This document shows, in pieces, positions 8,525 through 17,860 of a DNA stretch of 38,288 nucleotides. Location: assembly GCA_012841165.1 (NCBI GenBank), contig DUVF01000034.1, positions 1-38,288 of the forward strand, written 5' to 3'. Every line of letters starts with the position of its first letter. Position 1 is the stretch's first letter. The stretch comes from Clostridiales bacterium (lineage in GTDB: Bacteria > Bacillota > Clostridia > Peptostreptococcales > Anaerovoracaceae). The notes under the pieces are model-generated. The model did not search any database. It saw only the letters and a program-made list of their open reading frames with translations, and was not told the origin of the DNA. The translations under genes and the position numbers were made by a program.

Positions 8525-9052
8525 ATGCGAGTACTGGAATTACTGGATGAAATCGAAGAAGTTGTCGAAAACAGCTCGGGTTTCCCCCTGACGGGAAAGA
8601 TCCTCGTCGATGCGGAAGAGATTCTGGAGCTGATTCGAGAGATTCGGGTCGAAATGCCAGAAGAAATCCAGCAGGCACAGTGGATCAAAGATGAACGCCA
8701 GCGCATTCTGGATGAAGCCAAGACCGAGCATGAAAACATTATCAAAGATGCGCGGCAGCAGGCAGAAGAGTTGATTGAGAACGATGACATCACTGTCCGG
8801 GCGAAGAGCCGGGCCGACGAGATCATGCGTCTGGCCGATGATAACGCGCGCAATCTGAAGTTGAGCACTTTCGAATACATCGATAACATCCTGTATAATT
8901 TTCAGGATAAAATGGATCAGATGTACAGTGACTATTTCAATGATTTGTACGGCAGCATCCAAAAAACCTTCGATCAGATCAACAACACACTGAATGACAA
9001 CCGCAACGAGATCAAAGAAATGAGCTACCGCACCGAAGTAGAACAGCGCTGA
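8525..9052 (+). CDS. Coiled-coil protein of the coaD-tmcAL locus, unknown function
   Basis: This 175-residue acidic protein has no catalytic motif that I can see. Residues about 50-110 form a charged heptad-like helix rich in Glu, Gln, Ala and Arg (KDERQRILDEAKTEHENIIK and onwards), resembling the b/E/H stalk subunits of rotary ATPases. A second helical region rich in Asp, Asn and Tyr follows. Clostridial genomes often carry such a protein, loosely called 'ATPase', next to coaD; there is no ATP-binding motif here. An AAGGAGGAAGG site precedes the ATG. It sits 12 bases after coaD and 7 before tmcAL, so it is an operon member. Confidence 0.75.
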   Translation: MRVLELLDEIEEVVENSSGFPLTGKILVDAEEILELIREIRVEMPEEIQQAQWIKDERQRILDEAKTEHENIIKDARQQAEELIENDDITVRAKSRADEIMRLADDNARNLKLSTFEYIDNILYNFQDKMDQMYSDYFNDLYGSIQKTFDQINNTLNDNRNEIKEMSYRTEVEQR

Positions 9053-9059
9053 AAAAGTC

Positions 9060-10295
9060 ATGACGGTAGTTGGCATCATCGCCGAATACGATCCCTTTCA
9101 TAAAGGACATCTACACCATCTGCAAGAGACGTTACGTCTGACTGGCGCAGATTGTGTTGTGGCGGTTATGAGCGGTAGCTTCACGCAGCGCGGCGAGCCG
9201 GCGGCTTTCGATAAATGGTTGCGGACAGAAATGGCCTTGCAAAACGGCGTCGATCTGGTAATCGAACTGCCGTTTTATTATGCCTGCAATCAGGCGGCGG
9301 AGTTTGCCGATGGCGCGGTAGGCATCCTGGACAGATTAGGTGGGGTCGACGTCCTCTCCTTCGGCAGCGAATGCGGAGAAATTGCGCCATTGGAAGAGGC
9401 GGCGGTCTGCCTGGCAGAGGAAGGCAGACTTTTTCAAAAACAGCTGCGCCTTGGACTAGACAGCGGTTTGGCTTATGGTAAGGCGCGCACAGAAGCTCTG
9501 GCAGCGATCCGGCCGAAACTGGCCGAACTGCTTAGACAGCCGAACAATCTGCTGGGAATAGAATATTTGATCAGCTGTCGGCAACGTAATTCGAAGATGA
9601 AGGCGCTGACGATCCCCCGCAGAGGCAGTGAACACAGCGATGTTAGCCTTTCGGCTTGCCCGAGCGCGACCGCCATTCGTCGCCATTTGCGTGAACAGGG
9701 TAGGGCAGAGGATCTGAAAGAAGTGTTACCGCAGGCATCTTGGGAATTGATTCGCGACAGGCAAGAGATCAAACGCCTTGAGCTGGCCGATTTTTATGAA
9801 ATTCTGGCTGCCCGCATATTGCTAGCCGGGCAGGCGGGGCTTGAGAATATATATTCAGCCGGTGAGGGCTTGGCAAACAGGCTTTGCGCGGCACTCGATC
9901 AGGCGGCAGATCTGGCCGGCCTGATCCGCCTGACTAAAACCAGTCGTTATACTGAAGCGCGCGTCCGCCGTTTGTCGGCGCATATCATCAGCGGATTGAC
10001 AAAAGAACGTTTTTACAGAGCCAAGCAGGCAGACGCCGCCTATGCCCGCATACTGGGCTTTTCACTGCGCGGCCGATCATTTTTGAAAAAGATTAAGAAA
10101 GAAAAAAGTTCCCGCCTGCCTGTCTTGACAAACATACACCGCGGACGGCCTTTAGATGACCCGGCAGCTGAAGAAATGCTGGCTTTTGATCTGGCCGTAT
10201 CTGAGCTCTGTCACTTCTTGCGCTATGGCCGGCTGGCTGAATTCTCAGATCACCGTCGATCGCCGGTTCATCGGGTTGAAACAGCATCTTTTTAA
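9060..10295 (+). CDS. tmcAL: tRNA(Met) cytidine acetate ligase TmcAL
   Basis: TmcAL (Bacillus YlbM) activates acetate with ATP and acetylates the wobble cytidine of elongator tRNA(Met). The 411-residue product starts MTVVGIIAEYDPFHKGHLHH, holding the nucleotidyltransferase H14-K-G-H17 signature. VAVMSGSFTQRGEPAAFDKW and the VDLVIELPFYYACNQAAEFA region are typical of the family. No clear Shine-Dalgarno site precedes the ATG, which is 7 bases after the previous stop, so translation may be coupled. The next gene encodes acetate kinase, so both neighbours handle acetate. Confidence 0.93.
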   Translation: MTVVGIIAEYDPFHKGHLHHLQETLRLTGADCVVAVMSGSFTQRGEPAAFDKWLRTEMALQNGVDLVIELPFYYACNQAAEFADGAVGILDRLGGVDVLSFGSECGEIAPLEEAAVCLAEEGRLFQKQLRLGLDSGLAYGKARTEALAAIRPKLAELLRQPNNLLGIEYLISCRQRNSKMKALTIPRRGSEHSDVSLSACPSATAIRRHLREQGRAEDLKEVLPQASWELIRDRQEIKRLELADFYEILAARILLAGQAGLENIYSAGEGLANRLCAALDQAADLAGLIRLTKTSRYTEARVRRLSAHIISGLTKERFYRAKQADAAYARILGFSLRGRSFLKKIKKEKSSRLPVLTNIHRGRPLDDPAAEEMLAFDLAVSELCHFLRYGRLAEFSDHRRSPVHRVETASF

Positions 10296-10378
10296 TTAAA
10301 AAGGTCGATAATGATCAAGATCAGGCGTTGTACTGGGCAAATAATGAAAAAGCGCTGGATTTATAACGCAAACCCGGG

Positions 10379-10384
10379 TATAAT
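10379..10384 (+). promoter_or_regulatory. ackA promoter, -10 element
   Basis: A consensus TATAAT lies 55 bases before the ackA ATG in an AT-rich 143-base gap. A weak -35 candidate TGGATT sits 17 bases upstream (10356-10361). Confidence 0.5.
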
Positions 10385-10438
10385 TTTTAATGGTCAAGTT
10401 TTTATCAATCCATTCCAATCAGAAAGGGAGTACTTAAA

Positions 10439-11644
10439 ATGAAGGTATTGGTTGTCAATTGCGGCAGTTCATCTCTGAAATATCAAGTGTTGGAGATGGA
10501 TGATTCTTCGTTGCTGGCGAAAGGTCTGGTTGAACGAATCGGCATCGAAGGCTCCGTTCTTAATCACGAAAAAACCGGACATGACAAATATGTCCTGGAA
10601 ACCCCCATGCAGAATCATAAAGAAGCGATCGGCCATGTGTTAGATGCTCTGCAGAGCCCGCTCCATGGCGTGCTTAAATCGATGAACGAGATCGGCGCGG
10701 TGGGACATCGGGTCGTCCATGCCGGAGAAAAATATGCCGGTTCGGTTCTCATCACAGAAGATGTCATTAAGGCACTTGAAGAATGTATTGATCTGGCGCC
10801 TTTGCACAATCCGCCGAACATCCTGGGCATCAAGGCCTGTCAGGAACTCATGCCTAACACCCCTATGGTGGGCGTCTTTGATACCGCTTTCCATCAGACG
10901 ATGGAGCCGGAACTATATATGTATGCTATCCCTTACGAAATGTATTCCAAGTATCGCGTCCGGAAATACGGCTTCCACGGAACCAGCCACAAATATGTCA
11001 GCCAGCGCGCGGCCGCGCTGCTCGATAAACCGCTGGAAAAACTGAACATCATCACCTGCCACCTGGGCAACGGAGCCAGCTGCGCAGCGGTAAAAGGCGG
11101 CAAGTGCATCGATACCAGCATGGGATTTACTCCGCTGGACGGCCTGATCATGGGCACCCGCAGCGGAACGGTCGATCCGGCCATTATCACCTTCATTGCA
11201 CAAAAAGAGGGTATTACAGAAGAGCAGGTGACGTCGGTCATGCTCAATAAGAAATCGGGCATTCTGGGTGTTTCCGGTGTCAGCAGTGACTTCCGGGACG
11301 TCGAGAAAGAAGCGGAAGCCGGCAATGAACGCTGTCAGTTGGCGCTCGATATGTTCGCCCGTCGCGTCAAATCCTATATCGGCTCCTATATGGCACAGCT
11401 GAACGGAGCGGATGCCATTGTGTTCACAGCCGGCGTCGGCGAGAACGATATCGGCATGCGTGAGCAGATCTGCGAGGGTCTAGATAAGCTCGGCATCGAG
11501 ATCGATCGTGAAAAAAATAATGTGCGCGGCAAAGAGACCATCATCAGCAAGAGTGATTCTAAAGTTAAGATCCTGCTTATTCCAACCAATGAGGAACTGA
11601 TGATTGCGCAGGATACCGTGGCGATAGTCGGAAACGGTAAATAA
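10439..11644 (+). CDS. ackA: Acetate kinase
   Basis: AckA interconverts acetyl phosphate plus ADP with acetate plus ATP, the ATP-yielding step of acetate fermentation. The 401-residue length is normal. The ASKHA-fold signatures are present: [15 protein letters not shown] at the start, [11 protein letters not shown] near residue 85, [27 protein letters not shown], and the C-terminal [13 protein letters not shown] lies 8 bases before the ATG. No phosphotransacetylase gene is adjacent; rpmF follows from its own promoter. Confidence 0.97.
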   Translation: MKVLVVNCGSSSLKYQVLEMDDSSLLAKGLVERIGIEGSVLNHEKTGHDKYVLETPMQNHKEAIGHVLDALQSPLHGVLKSMNEIGAVGHRVVHAGEKYAGSVLITEDVIKALEECIDLAPLHNPPNILGIKACQELMPNTPMVGVFDTAFHQTMEPELYMYAIPYEMYSKYRVRKYGFHGTSHKYVSQRAAALLDKPLEKLNIITCHLGNGASCAAVKGGKCIDTSMGFTPLDGLIMGTRSGTVDPAIITFIAQKEGITEEQVTSVMLNKKSGILGVSGVSSDFRDVEKEAEAGNERCQLALDMFARRVKSYIGSYMAQLNGADAIVFTAGVGENDIGMREQICEGLDKLGIEIDREKNNVRGKETIISKSDSKVKILLIPTNEELMIAQDTVAIVGNGK

Positions 11645-11648
11645 AAGA

Positions 11649-11678
11649 TTGACAAAACCGCATTCGCACCTCTATAAT
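11649..11678 (+). promoter_or_regulatory. Strong rpmF promoter
   Basis: TTGACA (11649-11654) and TATAAT (11673-11678) are both perfect consensus hexamers, separated by 18 bases. They lie 36 bases before the rpmF ATG, directly after the ackA stop. Confidence 0.92.
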
Positions 11679-11714
11679 ATAGAGCGTTCGTACACGGTAA
11701 AGGAGGTGTGAAAC

Positions 11715-11909
11715 ATGGCAGTACCTAAACGTAAAACATCTAAAGCGAGAAGGGATAAACGCAGATCGCAGAACATGAAAATGACCGCGCCTGCGCTGTC
11801 AACCTGTCCTCAGTGTCACGAGCAGAAGCTTCCGCACAGGGTTTGTCCAACTTGCAACTATTATGACGGCAAGGCAGTCATCGCCGAGCAGGTCGAAGTC
11901 AAGCGCTAA
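11715..11909 (+). CDS. rpmF: 50S ribosomal protein L32
   Basis: bL32, 64 residues, starts [20 protein letters not shown], the strongly basic L32 N-terminus. [17 protein letters not shown] gives the C4 zinc ribbon. A full AAAGGAGGTG ribosome site precedes the ATG. In many Firmicutes a DUF177 (YceD) gene directly precedes rpmF, and fatty acid synthesis genes follow; neither is present here. A terminator follows within 75 bases. Confidence 0.97.
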   Translation: MAVPKRKTSKARRDKRRSQNMKMTAPALSTCPQCHEQKLPHRVCPTCNYYDGKAVIAEQVEVKR

Positions 11910-11956
11910 AAACACGCGCGGAGCGCATTTGATCGATAAGGCAGACAGAACAAATT

Positions 11957-11982
11957 AAAACGCCGGTAGATACCGGCGTTTT
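11957..11982. terminator. Bidirectional terminator between rpmF and asd
   Basis: AAAACGCCGGTA and TACCGGCGTTTT form a perfect inverted repeat with a short GA centre. A T-run follows on the plus strand and the A-run gives one on the minus strand. It lies against the asd stop codon and serves both convergent genes. Confidence 0.92.
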
Positions 11983-12978
11983 TTAGCGATCAATCATCAA
12001 CTCGGCAATCTGCACGGTGTTGGTAGCGGCGCCTTTGCGGACATTATCCGCCACTACCCAGAGATTGACACCGCTGTCTACGCTCTCATCCCGCCGTACC
12101 CGACCTACAAACACTTCGTCTTTACCGGCGCAGTCGCGGGCTAGAGGATAGATGTTCTCCGCCGGTCGGTCGAGCAGGACGATGCCGGGGGAGGAAGCGA
12201 GGAGAGCTTTCAGTTCATCCAAATCAAAAGCCTCTTTGAATTCGACATTGATGGATTCGCTATGACAGGCGAAAACCGGCACCCGGACAGTGGTAGCGGT
12301 CACTTTGAGAGTGTCGTCGTGCAGGATCTTGCGGGTCTCCCATATCATCTTCATCTCTTCCTTCGTATAAGCGTTATCGAGGAAGACATCTATGTGTGGC
12401 AGGCAGTTCCCGGCGATCGGATGCGGGTAAGCTTTGGTTTCATCGCTGCCGGCGAGACCAGCCTCCAGATCGTGAATACCTTTCAAGCCTGAGCCTGATA
12501 CCGCTTGATAGGTCGAAAAGACTATCCGCTTAATGCCATAGCGTTCGTGCAGCGGTTTCAACGCAACCACCGCCTGGATCGTGGAACAGTTCGGATTGGC
12601 GATGATGCCGCTGTTCCAGGTGACATCTTCAGGGTTGACTTCGGGAACGACCAGCGGAACTTTGGGATCCATTCGCCAGGCGCTGCTGTTGTCAATTACC
12701 ACGACGCCTTTAGAAGCGGCGATCGGCGCGAATTTTTCGCTGGTGGCTCCACCGGCCGAAAAGAGCGCGATGTCGATCTCTTTATCGAACGATTGTTCCG
12801 TCAATTCTTCGACAACGTAATTTTTACCCTTAAAGCTGATTGTGCTGCCTGCCGATCTGGCCGAAGACATCGGGTATAATTCCGCCACCGGAAAGTCGCG
12901 TAATTCTAAAACTTTTAACATGGTGGAGCCGACTAAGCCGGTTGCCCCAACCACGGCGATATTGAGAGCTTTTTTCAT
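11983..12978 (-). CDS. asd: Aspartate-semialdehyde dehydrogenase
   Basis: Asd reduces aspartyl phosphate to aspartate semialdehyde, feeding lysine/diaminopimelate, threonine and methionine synthesis. From the ATG at 12978 the product is 331 residues. It has the NADP-binding GATGLVG (11-17), the catalytic Cys131 in ANPNCSTIQ, and HPIAGNCLPHID further on. I reject a longer reading frame to 13059 because the promoter -10 box (13040-13045) lies inside that extension, and AAGGAG at 12991-12996 marks the downstream ATG. It is a single-gene unit on the minus strand. Confidence 0.96.
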   Translation of the reverse strand: MKKALNIAVVGATGLVGSTMLKVLELRDFPVAELYPMSSARSAGSTISFKGKNYVVEELTEQSFDKEIDIALFSAGGATSEKFAPIAASKGVVVIDNSSAWRMDPKVPLVVPEVNPEDVTWNSGIIANPNCSTIQAVVALKPLHERYGIKRIVFSTYQAVSGSGLKGIHDLEAGLAGSDETKAYPHPIAGNCLPHIDVFLDNAYTKEEMKMIWETRKILHDDTLKVTATTVRVPVFACHSESINVEFKEAFDLDELKALLASSPGIVLLDRPAENIYPLARDCAGKDEVFVGRVRRDESVDSGVNLWVVADNVRKGAATNTVQIAELMIDR

Positions 12979-13039
12979 TCTATATCTGGCCTCCTTTATT
13001 TGCGCCGGATCAATGTGAAGGAATCCGACCCTGTCGTCT

Positions 13040-13068
13040 ATTATACATGAAGTATCCATACTTGTTAA
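13040..13068 (-). promoter_or_regulatory. asd promoter
   Basis: On the minus strand TTAACA (-35, plus 13063-13068), a 17-base spacer and TATAAT (-10, 13040-13045) lie about 65 bases before the asd ATG. Five of six and six of six consensus bases match. Confidence 0.85.
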
Positions 13069-13090
13069 AGTTAAATTTACGATTTATATA

Positions 13091-13119
13091 TTCAAATACA
13101 GGCGTTGAAATGCTATAAT
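13091..13119 (+). promoter_or_regulatory. uppP promoter
   Basis: TTCAAA (13091-13096), a 17-base spacer and TATAAT (13114-13119) with a TGC extension. It is divergent from the asd promoter, with the two -35 boxes about 22 bases apart. Confidence 0.8.
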
Positions 13120-13161
13120 AAAAAGGATTGTAAACCTTACCGACAGAAAGGAAATGACTGT

Positions 13162-14004
13162 TTGACTATATTCGAAAGCATCTTGCTGGGTATCGTTCAG
13201 GGTTTAGCCGAGTTTCTTCCCATCAGCAGTTCGGGTCATCTGGCGATATTGCAGCATTTTTTTAAGATTGACAGCGAAAAAGTACTGCCGTTTGCGGTTC
13301 TGCTTCATGTTGGAACACTAATATCGCTGGTTGCCGTGTATTATAAAGATTTATGGGATCTGATCAAAGAATTGGGCGCAATGTGCAAAGACATTGTGCA
13401 GGGCAGAGGTCCCCGGCTCTACGCTAACACGACTCGCAAGCTGGGTTTTCTAATCATTATAGCGACGTTTCCGACAGCGGTGATCGGGTTGTTGTTCAAT
13501 GATCTGTTCAACAACATGTACAGTTCAATGCTGGCGGTCGGCATTTGTCTCATCATCACAGGTACGTTGCTGTGGATAGCTGAAAAGACTGTCAAGCAAG
13601 GAAAGGAAATTCGTGGTATGCGCATCCGCGACGCTTTTCTGATCGGCGTCTTTCAGGGAATCGCAATCGCTCCGGGGATCTCCCGCTCCGGTTCGACCAT
13701 TGTCGGTGGATTGTTTTCCGGTTTGAGTAGGGAATTGACAGTGCGTTTCGCGTTTCTGATATCGGTTCCTTCGATTTTAGGAGCGGTCATATTGGAAGGC
13801 CCGTCTGCCTTTGCCGACGGCTTTTCCAAAGAACTGGTGCTGCCTATCCTTATCGGCGTGGTCACCGCTGCTATCTTTGGTTTTCTGGCGATTAAAACGA
13901 TGATCAGGCTTGTATCCGGTAAGCGGCTTACAGTCTTCTCCTGGTATACCTGGATAATCGGTGCAGCATTATTGGTTTATGTTTTAGTCACAGAATTGAT
14001 GTAG
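13162..14004 (+). CDS. uppP: Undecaprenyl-diphosphate phosphatase UppP (BacA family)
   Basis: UppP recycles the undecaprenyl carrier lipid by removing a phosphate from C55-PP at the membrane; high activity gives bacitracin tolerance. The start is TTG 13162 with AAAGGA nine bases upstream; an ATG at 13105 lies before the predicted transcription start. The 280-residue product reads MTIFESILLGIVQGLAEFLP, then ISSSGHL, and later PGISRSGST, the two conserved catalytic-loop motifs. About eight hydrophobic helices are present. ftsK follows after 22 bases. Confidence 0.94.
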   Translation: MTIFESILLGIVQGLAEFLPISSSGHLAILQHFFKIDSEKVLPFAVLLHVGTLISLVAVYYKDLWDLIKELGAMCKDIVQGRGPRLYANTTRKLGFLIIIATFPTAVIGLLFNDLFNNMYSSMLAVGICLIITGTLLWIAEKTVKQGKEIRGMRIRDAFLIGVFQGIAIAPGISRSGSTIVGGLFSGLSRELTVRFAFLISVPSILGAVILEGPSAFADGFSKELVLPILIGVVTAAIFGFLAIKTMIRLVSGKRLTVFSWYTWIIGAALLVYVLVTELM

Positions 14005-14026
14005 TCATAGAAAGGATGTCCGGCTG

Positions 14027-16513
14027 ATGACAGAGCCGAAACGTGGTCCGGGCCGTCCGCCCGGCTCTAAAAATAAAGCGAAGCCAAACAGCCCCGGATC
14101 AGCCGCTGCTCATGGCAGAAGCAGGCGACAGATAGAGGGCTACAATCGTATTACGGATAGCCGTTTGCGCACCGAGATAGTAGCTATCGCTCTGGTCGTT
14201 CTTGGCTTGTTTTTAATTATCGCGCTGCAAACGACAGCTGCCGGCCAAATAGGAAAAGGTCTGGCAGTGCTTTTAAAAGGCCTGTTCGGACATGTCGCTT
14301 TTATAGCGCCATATTTATTTTTGATTTATGGCGTCTTGCTGTTGATCGGTCGGACCAGCCGGATATCAATGCGCAGCGTAATCTTTTTATTTGTCTGCTT
14401 GCTTTCGCTGGCGACCTTGAACTCGGCTCGTTTCCTTAAACTTGATCCCGCTTTCAAATGGACCCGAGGCTGGCTGCGAACTACTTATCAAAACGGCAGC
14501 GACCTCAGCGGTGGCGGCGCCATCGGAATGAATTTAGGTTATGTGCTTACCAAGGCGATCGGCCACTATGGTCTGTACCTGCTCTGTGGCAGTGTGTTGC
14601 TCATTTCGTTATTGCTGTTATTTAACACGCCGCTCGCCAAATACTTTGATGCGTTCCGGCAGCGAAAGGCACTGCATCGGGAGAAAAAAGCCGCCGCCCA
14701 GACGACAGCGGAAGATAAGCCGGTAGCAGATGGAGAATTTTTTGCGCCGTCCTCGATGGCTGCCGCTGCGGCTGATATGTCGCCTAAGAGCAATCCGAAC
14801 TATGTATCACCCTTTGTCGATCCGGAGACCGGCCTGCGGCCCAAACAGGCGAAAATCGTCGATTATATGCGGGACGAAGCCTGGGAGAGCGATGATGAAT
14901 CATCAGACGATCAGGAAACTGTTTCTTCGATAGAAACGCTTTCAGAAACACATCCGGAAGAGCAGTCGGAAGTGCATGCGGCTGCGCCGGCCAAATCAAA
15001 ATCCGAAGCCGATCCGGCGGCAGAAACAATCGTGCCGGCCGAAACTCCTGACATCCCATATAAATTACCGCCCATTGAACTGCTGGCCAAAAGCCCGGTG
15101 GATTCGAAGCGGCATGATACGACTAATTTACAGGCCCAGGCGATAAAACTGGAACAAACCCTGCAAAATTTTGGTGTTAGCGCTAAAGTTTTACAGGTGA
15201 TCAAGGGCCCGGCTGTCACGCGCTACGAAATCCAGCCCGATGTCGGGGTTAAGGTGAACAGCATCGTCCGGCTGGCAGACGATATTGCCCTCAATTTAGA
15301 AGCTAAAAGTATCCGGATGGAAGCGCCTATACCAGGTAAGGCAGCGGTTGGTATTGAGGTTGAAAACGACCGCATCAACCTGGTGACCGCCCGTGAGATT
15401 ATTGCCTCAGAAGAGTTCAATAGAGCCAAGTCACGCATTTCCTTCGCCTTGGGTAAAGATATTTCCGGTCGACCAATAGTCGCCGATTTAAAAGATATGC
15501 CGCATTTGTTGATTGCCGGCTCTACCGGTTCGGGAAAAAGCGTCTGCCTTAATACTATGATCGTCAGTCTGCTCTATCGGGCTAAGCCCGACGAAGTGAA
15601 ACTGGTGCTGATCGATCCGAAGGTGGTCGAACTTGGCAATTACAACGGAATTCCACACCTACTGATTCCCGTTGTGACTGAGCCCACCAAAGCGGCGGCG
15701 GCGCTCAACTGGGCAGTCGCTGAAATGACAGAGCGCTATAAAAAATTTGCCGCCGCCGGAGTCCGCGATCTGGAAGCCTACAATGAAGAGATGCATAAAG
15801 TCGGCGAGTCCGATCAGCAAATGCCGCAGATCATCATTATTATCGACGAGTTGGCCGACTTGATGATGGCTGCCCCCAATCAGGTTGAGGAATCGATCTG
15901 TCGTCTGGCGCAAATGGCCAGGGCTGCCGGAATGCACCTCATAGTCGCCACCCAGCGACCATCAGTGGATGTCATCACCGGCCTCATCAAAGCCAACATA
16001 CCGTCCCGGATCTCCTTTGCGGTGTCTTCCCAGTTTGACTCGCGAACGATACTTGATATGGCCGGAGCCGAAAAGCTGGTAGGAAAGGGCGACATGCTGT
16101 TCAGCCCTATCGGCATGGCTAAGCCTTTGCGGGTGCAGGGCGCCTTCATCTCCGATACAGAGGTGCACAAGGTGATCGAATTCCTCAAAAAACAAATGCC
16201 CGATCAGGAATACTCCGCCGACGTGCTGACCCGCATTGAACGAACGGTCGATCCCCCCGATGATGATAGCGACGAGCTTCTGCAGGCAGCCATCGAAACC
16301 GTGGTGCGCGCCGAACAAGCTTCCGTATCGATGCTGCAGCGTCGTTTCAGGATAGGCTATAACCGAGCGGCCCGATTGGTCGACATGATGGAAGCGCGCG
16401 GGATCATTGGCCCCAGCGACGGCAGCCGTCCCCGCAAAGTGCTGTTGACCGAAGAAGAACTGATTCGATTGGGCCGCGCTGATGATGACGAATATGATGA
16501 TATTGACGATTAA
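14027..16513 (+). CDS. ftsK: DNA translocase FtsK/SpoIIIE
   Basis: FtsK-type motors pump chromosomal DNA through the division septum. The 828-residue protein has an N-terminal membrane region with several helices between about residues 50 and 215, an acidic and Ala/Glu-rich linker (about 225-345), then the motor. Walker A is GSTGSGKS (498-505) and Walker B is IIIIIDELADLMM. A C-terminal winged-helix gamma domain (QRRFRIGYNRAARLVDMMEA) would read KOPS/SRS-type sites. The extreme N-terminus RGPGRPPGSKNK resembles an AT-hook, which is unusual for the family. rimO follows after 9 bases. Confidence 0.95.
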   Translation: MTEPKRGPGRPPGSKNKAKPNSPGSAAAHGRSRRQIEGYNRITDSRLRTEIVAIALVVLGLFLIIALQTTAAGQIGKGLAVLLKGLFGHVAFIAPYLFLIYGVLLLIGRTSRISMRSVIFLFVCLLSLATLNSARFLKLDPAFKWTRGWLRTTYQNGSDLSGGGAIGMNLGYVLTKAIGHYGLYLLCGSVLLISLLLLFNTPLAKYFDAFRQRKALHREKKAAAQTTAEDKPVADGEFFAPSSMAAAAADMSPKSNPNYVSPFVDPETGLRPKQAKIVDYMRDEAWESDDESSDDQETVSSIETLSETHPEEQSEVHAAAPAKSKSEADPAAETIVPAETPDIPYKLPPIELLAKSPVDSKRHDTTNLQAQAIKLEQTLQNFGVSAKVLQVIKGPAVTRYEIQPDVGVKVNSIVRLADDIALNLEAKSIRMEAPIPGKAAVGIEVENDRINLVTAREIIASEEFNRAKSRISFALGKDISGRPIVADLKDMPHLLIAGSTGSGKSVCLNTMIVSLLYRAKPDEVKLVLIDPKVVELGNYNGIPHLLIPVVTEPTKAAAALNWAVAEMTERYKKFAAAGVRDLEAYNEEMHKVGESDQQMPQIIIIIDELADLMMAAPNQVEESICRLAQMARAAGMHLIVATQRPSVDVITGLIKANIPSRISFAVSSQFDSRTILDMAGAEKLVGKGDMLFSPIGMAKPLRVQGAFISDTEVHKVIEFLKKQMPDQEYSADVLTRIERTVDPPDDDSDELLQAAIETVVRAEQASVSMLQRRFRIGYNRAARLVDMMEARGIIGPSDGSRPRKVLLTEEELIRLGRADDDEYDDIDD

Positions 16514-16522
16514 GGAGCGCGT

Positions 16523-17860
16523 ATGCGTTTTTATATCGAGACCTTAGGCTGCCCTAAAAATCTCGCCGACTCAGAAAGTCTGGCCGGCATACTTGAGCGG
16601 GCCGGACATCAAAGGGTAGGTGTCCCCGATGCGGCGGAACTCCTGTTGCTCAACACCTGCGGCTTTATCCGGGACGCTAAAAAAGAATCGATCGAGCGTA
16701 TCTTTGCGCTGGCCGGGTTGCGAAGCAAAACAGTCCGCCTGGTGGTTATGGGTTGTATGGCCCAGCGTTATACGGATGATCTCTTTGAGGAAATTCCCGA
16801 GATCGACCTGCTGATGGGCATTTCTGAATATGATCGTCTGCCGGCCTATTTGGATGCCGGCGGACTTTCCCAAAGGGGCCGCCTGGGACTCGGCGAACCA
16901 CCTACGCGTTATGTTGAGTGGGGACGGCCGGTGATTTTAGAAAATAGTCAAAGCCGGTTTTTAAAGATATCCGACGGCTGCGATAATCACTGCGCGTATT
17001 GTGTGATTCCCTCCATCCGGGGGCGCTTTCGCAGCCGACGGATAGAAACGCTGATCGAAGAAGCCGTCCGAATGGCGCAGACCGGCTGTCTGGAACTGAA
17101 TATTGTCGCCCAGGATGTAACAGCTTATGGCATAGATCTATACGGAAAAAAGCGACTGCCCGATTTACTGGCCAGGCTGTCGGAAATAGACGGCTTAGAA
17201 TGGATCCGGCTGTTCTATTGTTATGAGGACAAATTAACAGCCGAACTGATCGAGTGCATGCGCACGCTGCCTAAACTTTGTCACTACATCGACCTGCCGA
17301 TTCAGCATATCAACAATCGGATATTGCGGCAAATGCGCCGCCGGTCAAACCGGACAACTATTTTAGGTGCCATAGAAAAGCTGCGCTCGGCCATACCTGA
17401 TATTCATATAAGAACCAGCCTGATTGCCGGTTTTCCCGGCGAAACCGAAGCCGAATTCGAGGAGCTGGCGGATTTTATTAAGGAAACGCGCTTTGAACGC
17501 CTGGGCGTATTTGCCTATTCTGAAGAAGAAGGTACCCCGGCGGCAGAGATGGCGCAGCTGCCTGAAGAAGTGCGAACAGAGCGGCGCGACCGATTGATGG
17601 AGATCCAGAATCGGATTTCCTACGAACAGAATCAGGCCAAGATCGGCCAGCAGTTTGATGTTTTAATCGAAGCCGAAGAAGCGCCGGGCGTATTTCGGGG
17701 ACGAACCCAATATGACGCGCCGGAAATCGACAATGAGATTCTCTTTGAAGCCGATCACCGCCGGAGCGCTGCGGGTTTCGCTAAAATTCGAGTGACGGAC
17801 GCTTATGATTACGATTTGATAGGCAGGGAGGAGGAATCACCCGGTGAATCTACCCAATAA
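16523..17860 (+). CDS. rimO: Ribosomal protein S12 methylthiotransferase RimO
   Basis: RimO adds a methylthio group to an Asp of ribosomal protein S12 through radical SAM chemistry. The 445-residue product has the N-terminal MTTase domain with Cys10, Cys46 and Cys78 for one 4Fe-4S cluster. The radical SAM CxxxCxxC follows at Cys153, Cys157 and Cys160 (DGCDNHCAYC), and a TRAM domain lies at the C-terminus. LGCPKNLADSE and VIPSIRGRFRSR favour RimO over MiaB/MtaB. An AAGGAG site precedes the ATG. Its end overlaps pgsA by 17 bases. Confidence 0.95.
   Translation: MRFYIETLGCPKNLADSESLAGILERAGHQRVGVPDAAELLLLNTCGFIRDAKKESIERIFALAGLRSKTVRLVVMGCMAQRYTDDLFEEIPEIDLLMGISEYDRLPAYLDAGGLSQRGRLGLGEPPTRYVEWGRPVILENSQSRFLKISDGCDNHCAYCVIPSIRGRFRSRRIETLIEEAVRMAQTGCLELNIVAQDVTAYGIDLYGKKRLPDLLARLSEIDGLEWIRLFYCYEDKLTAELIECMRTLPKLCHYIDLPIQHINNRILRQMRRRSNRTTILGAIEKLRSAIPDIHIRTSLIAGFPGETEAEFEELADFIKETRFERLGVFAYSEEEGTPAAEMAQLPEEVRTERRDRLMEIQNRISYEQNQAKIGQQFDVLIEAEEAPGVFRGRTQYDAPEIDNEILFEADHRRSAAGFAKIRVTDAYDYDLIGREEESPGESTQ

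Noticed and set aside
7921..8889. 322-codon open frame on the minus strand across coaD and the coiled-coil gene
   Set aside because: It is antisense to two well-supported genes, has low-complexity Ser/Arg-rich content, and lacks a ribosome site. It is a codon-usage shadow.
12262..12879. Plus-strand open frames opposite asd
   Set aside because: They lie antisense to a clear asd gene and show no recognisable protein features.
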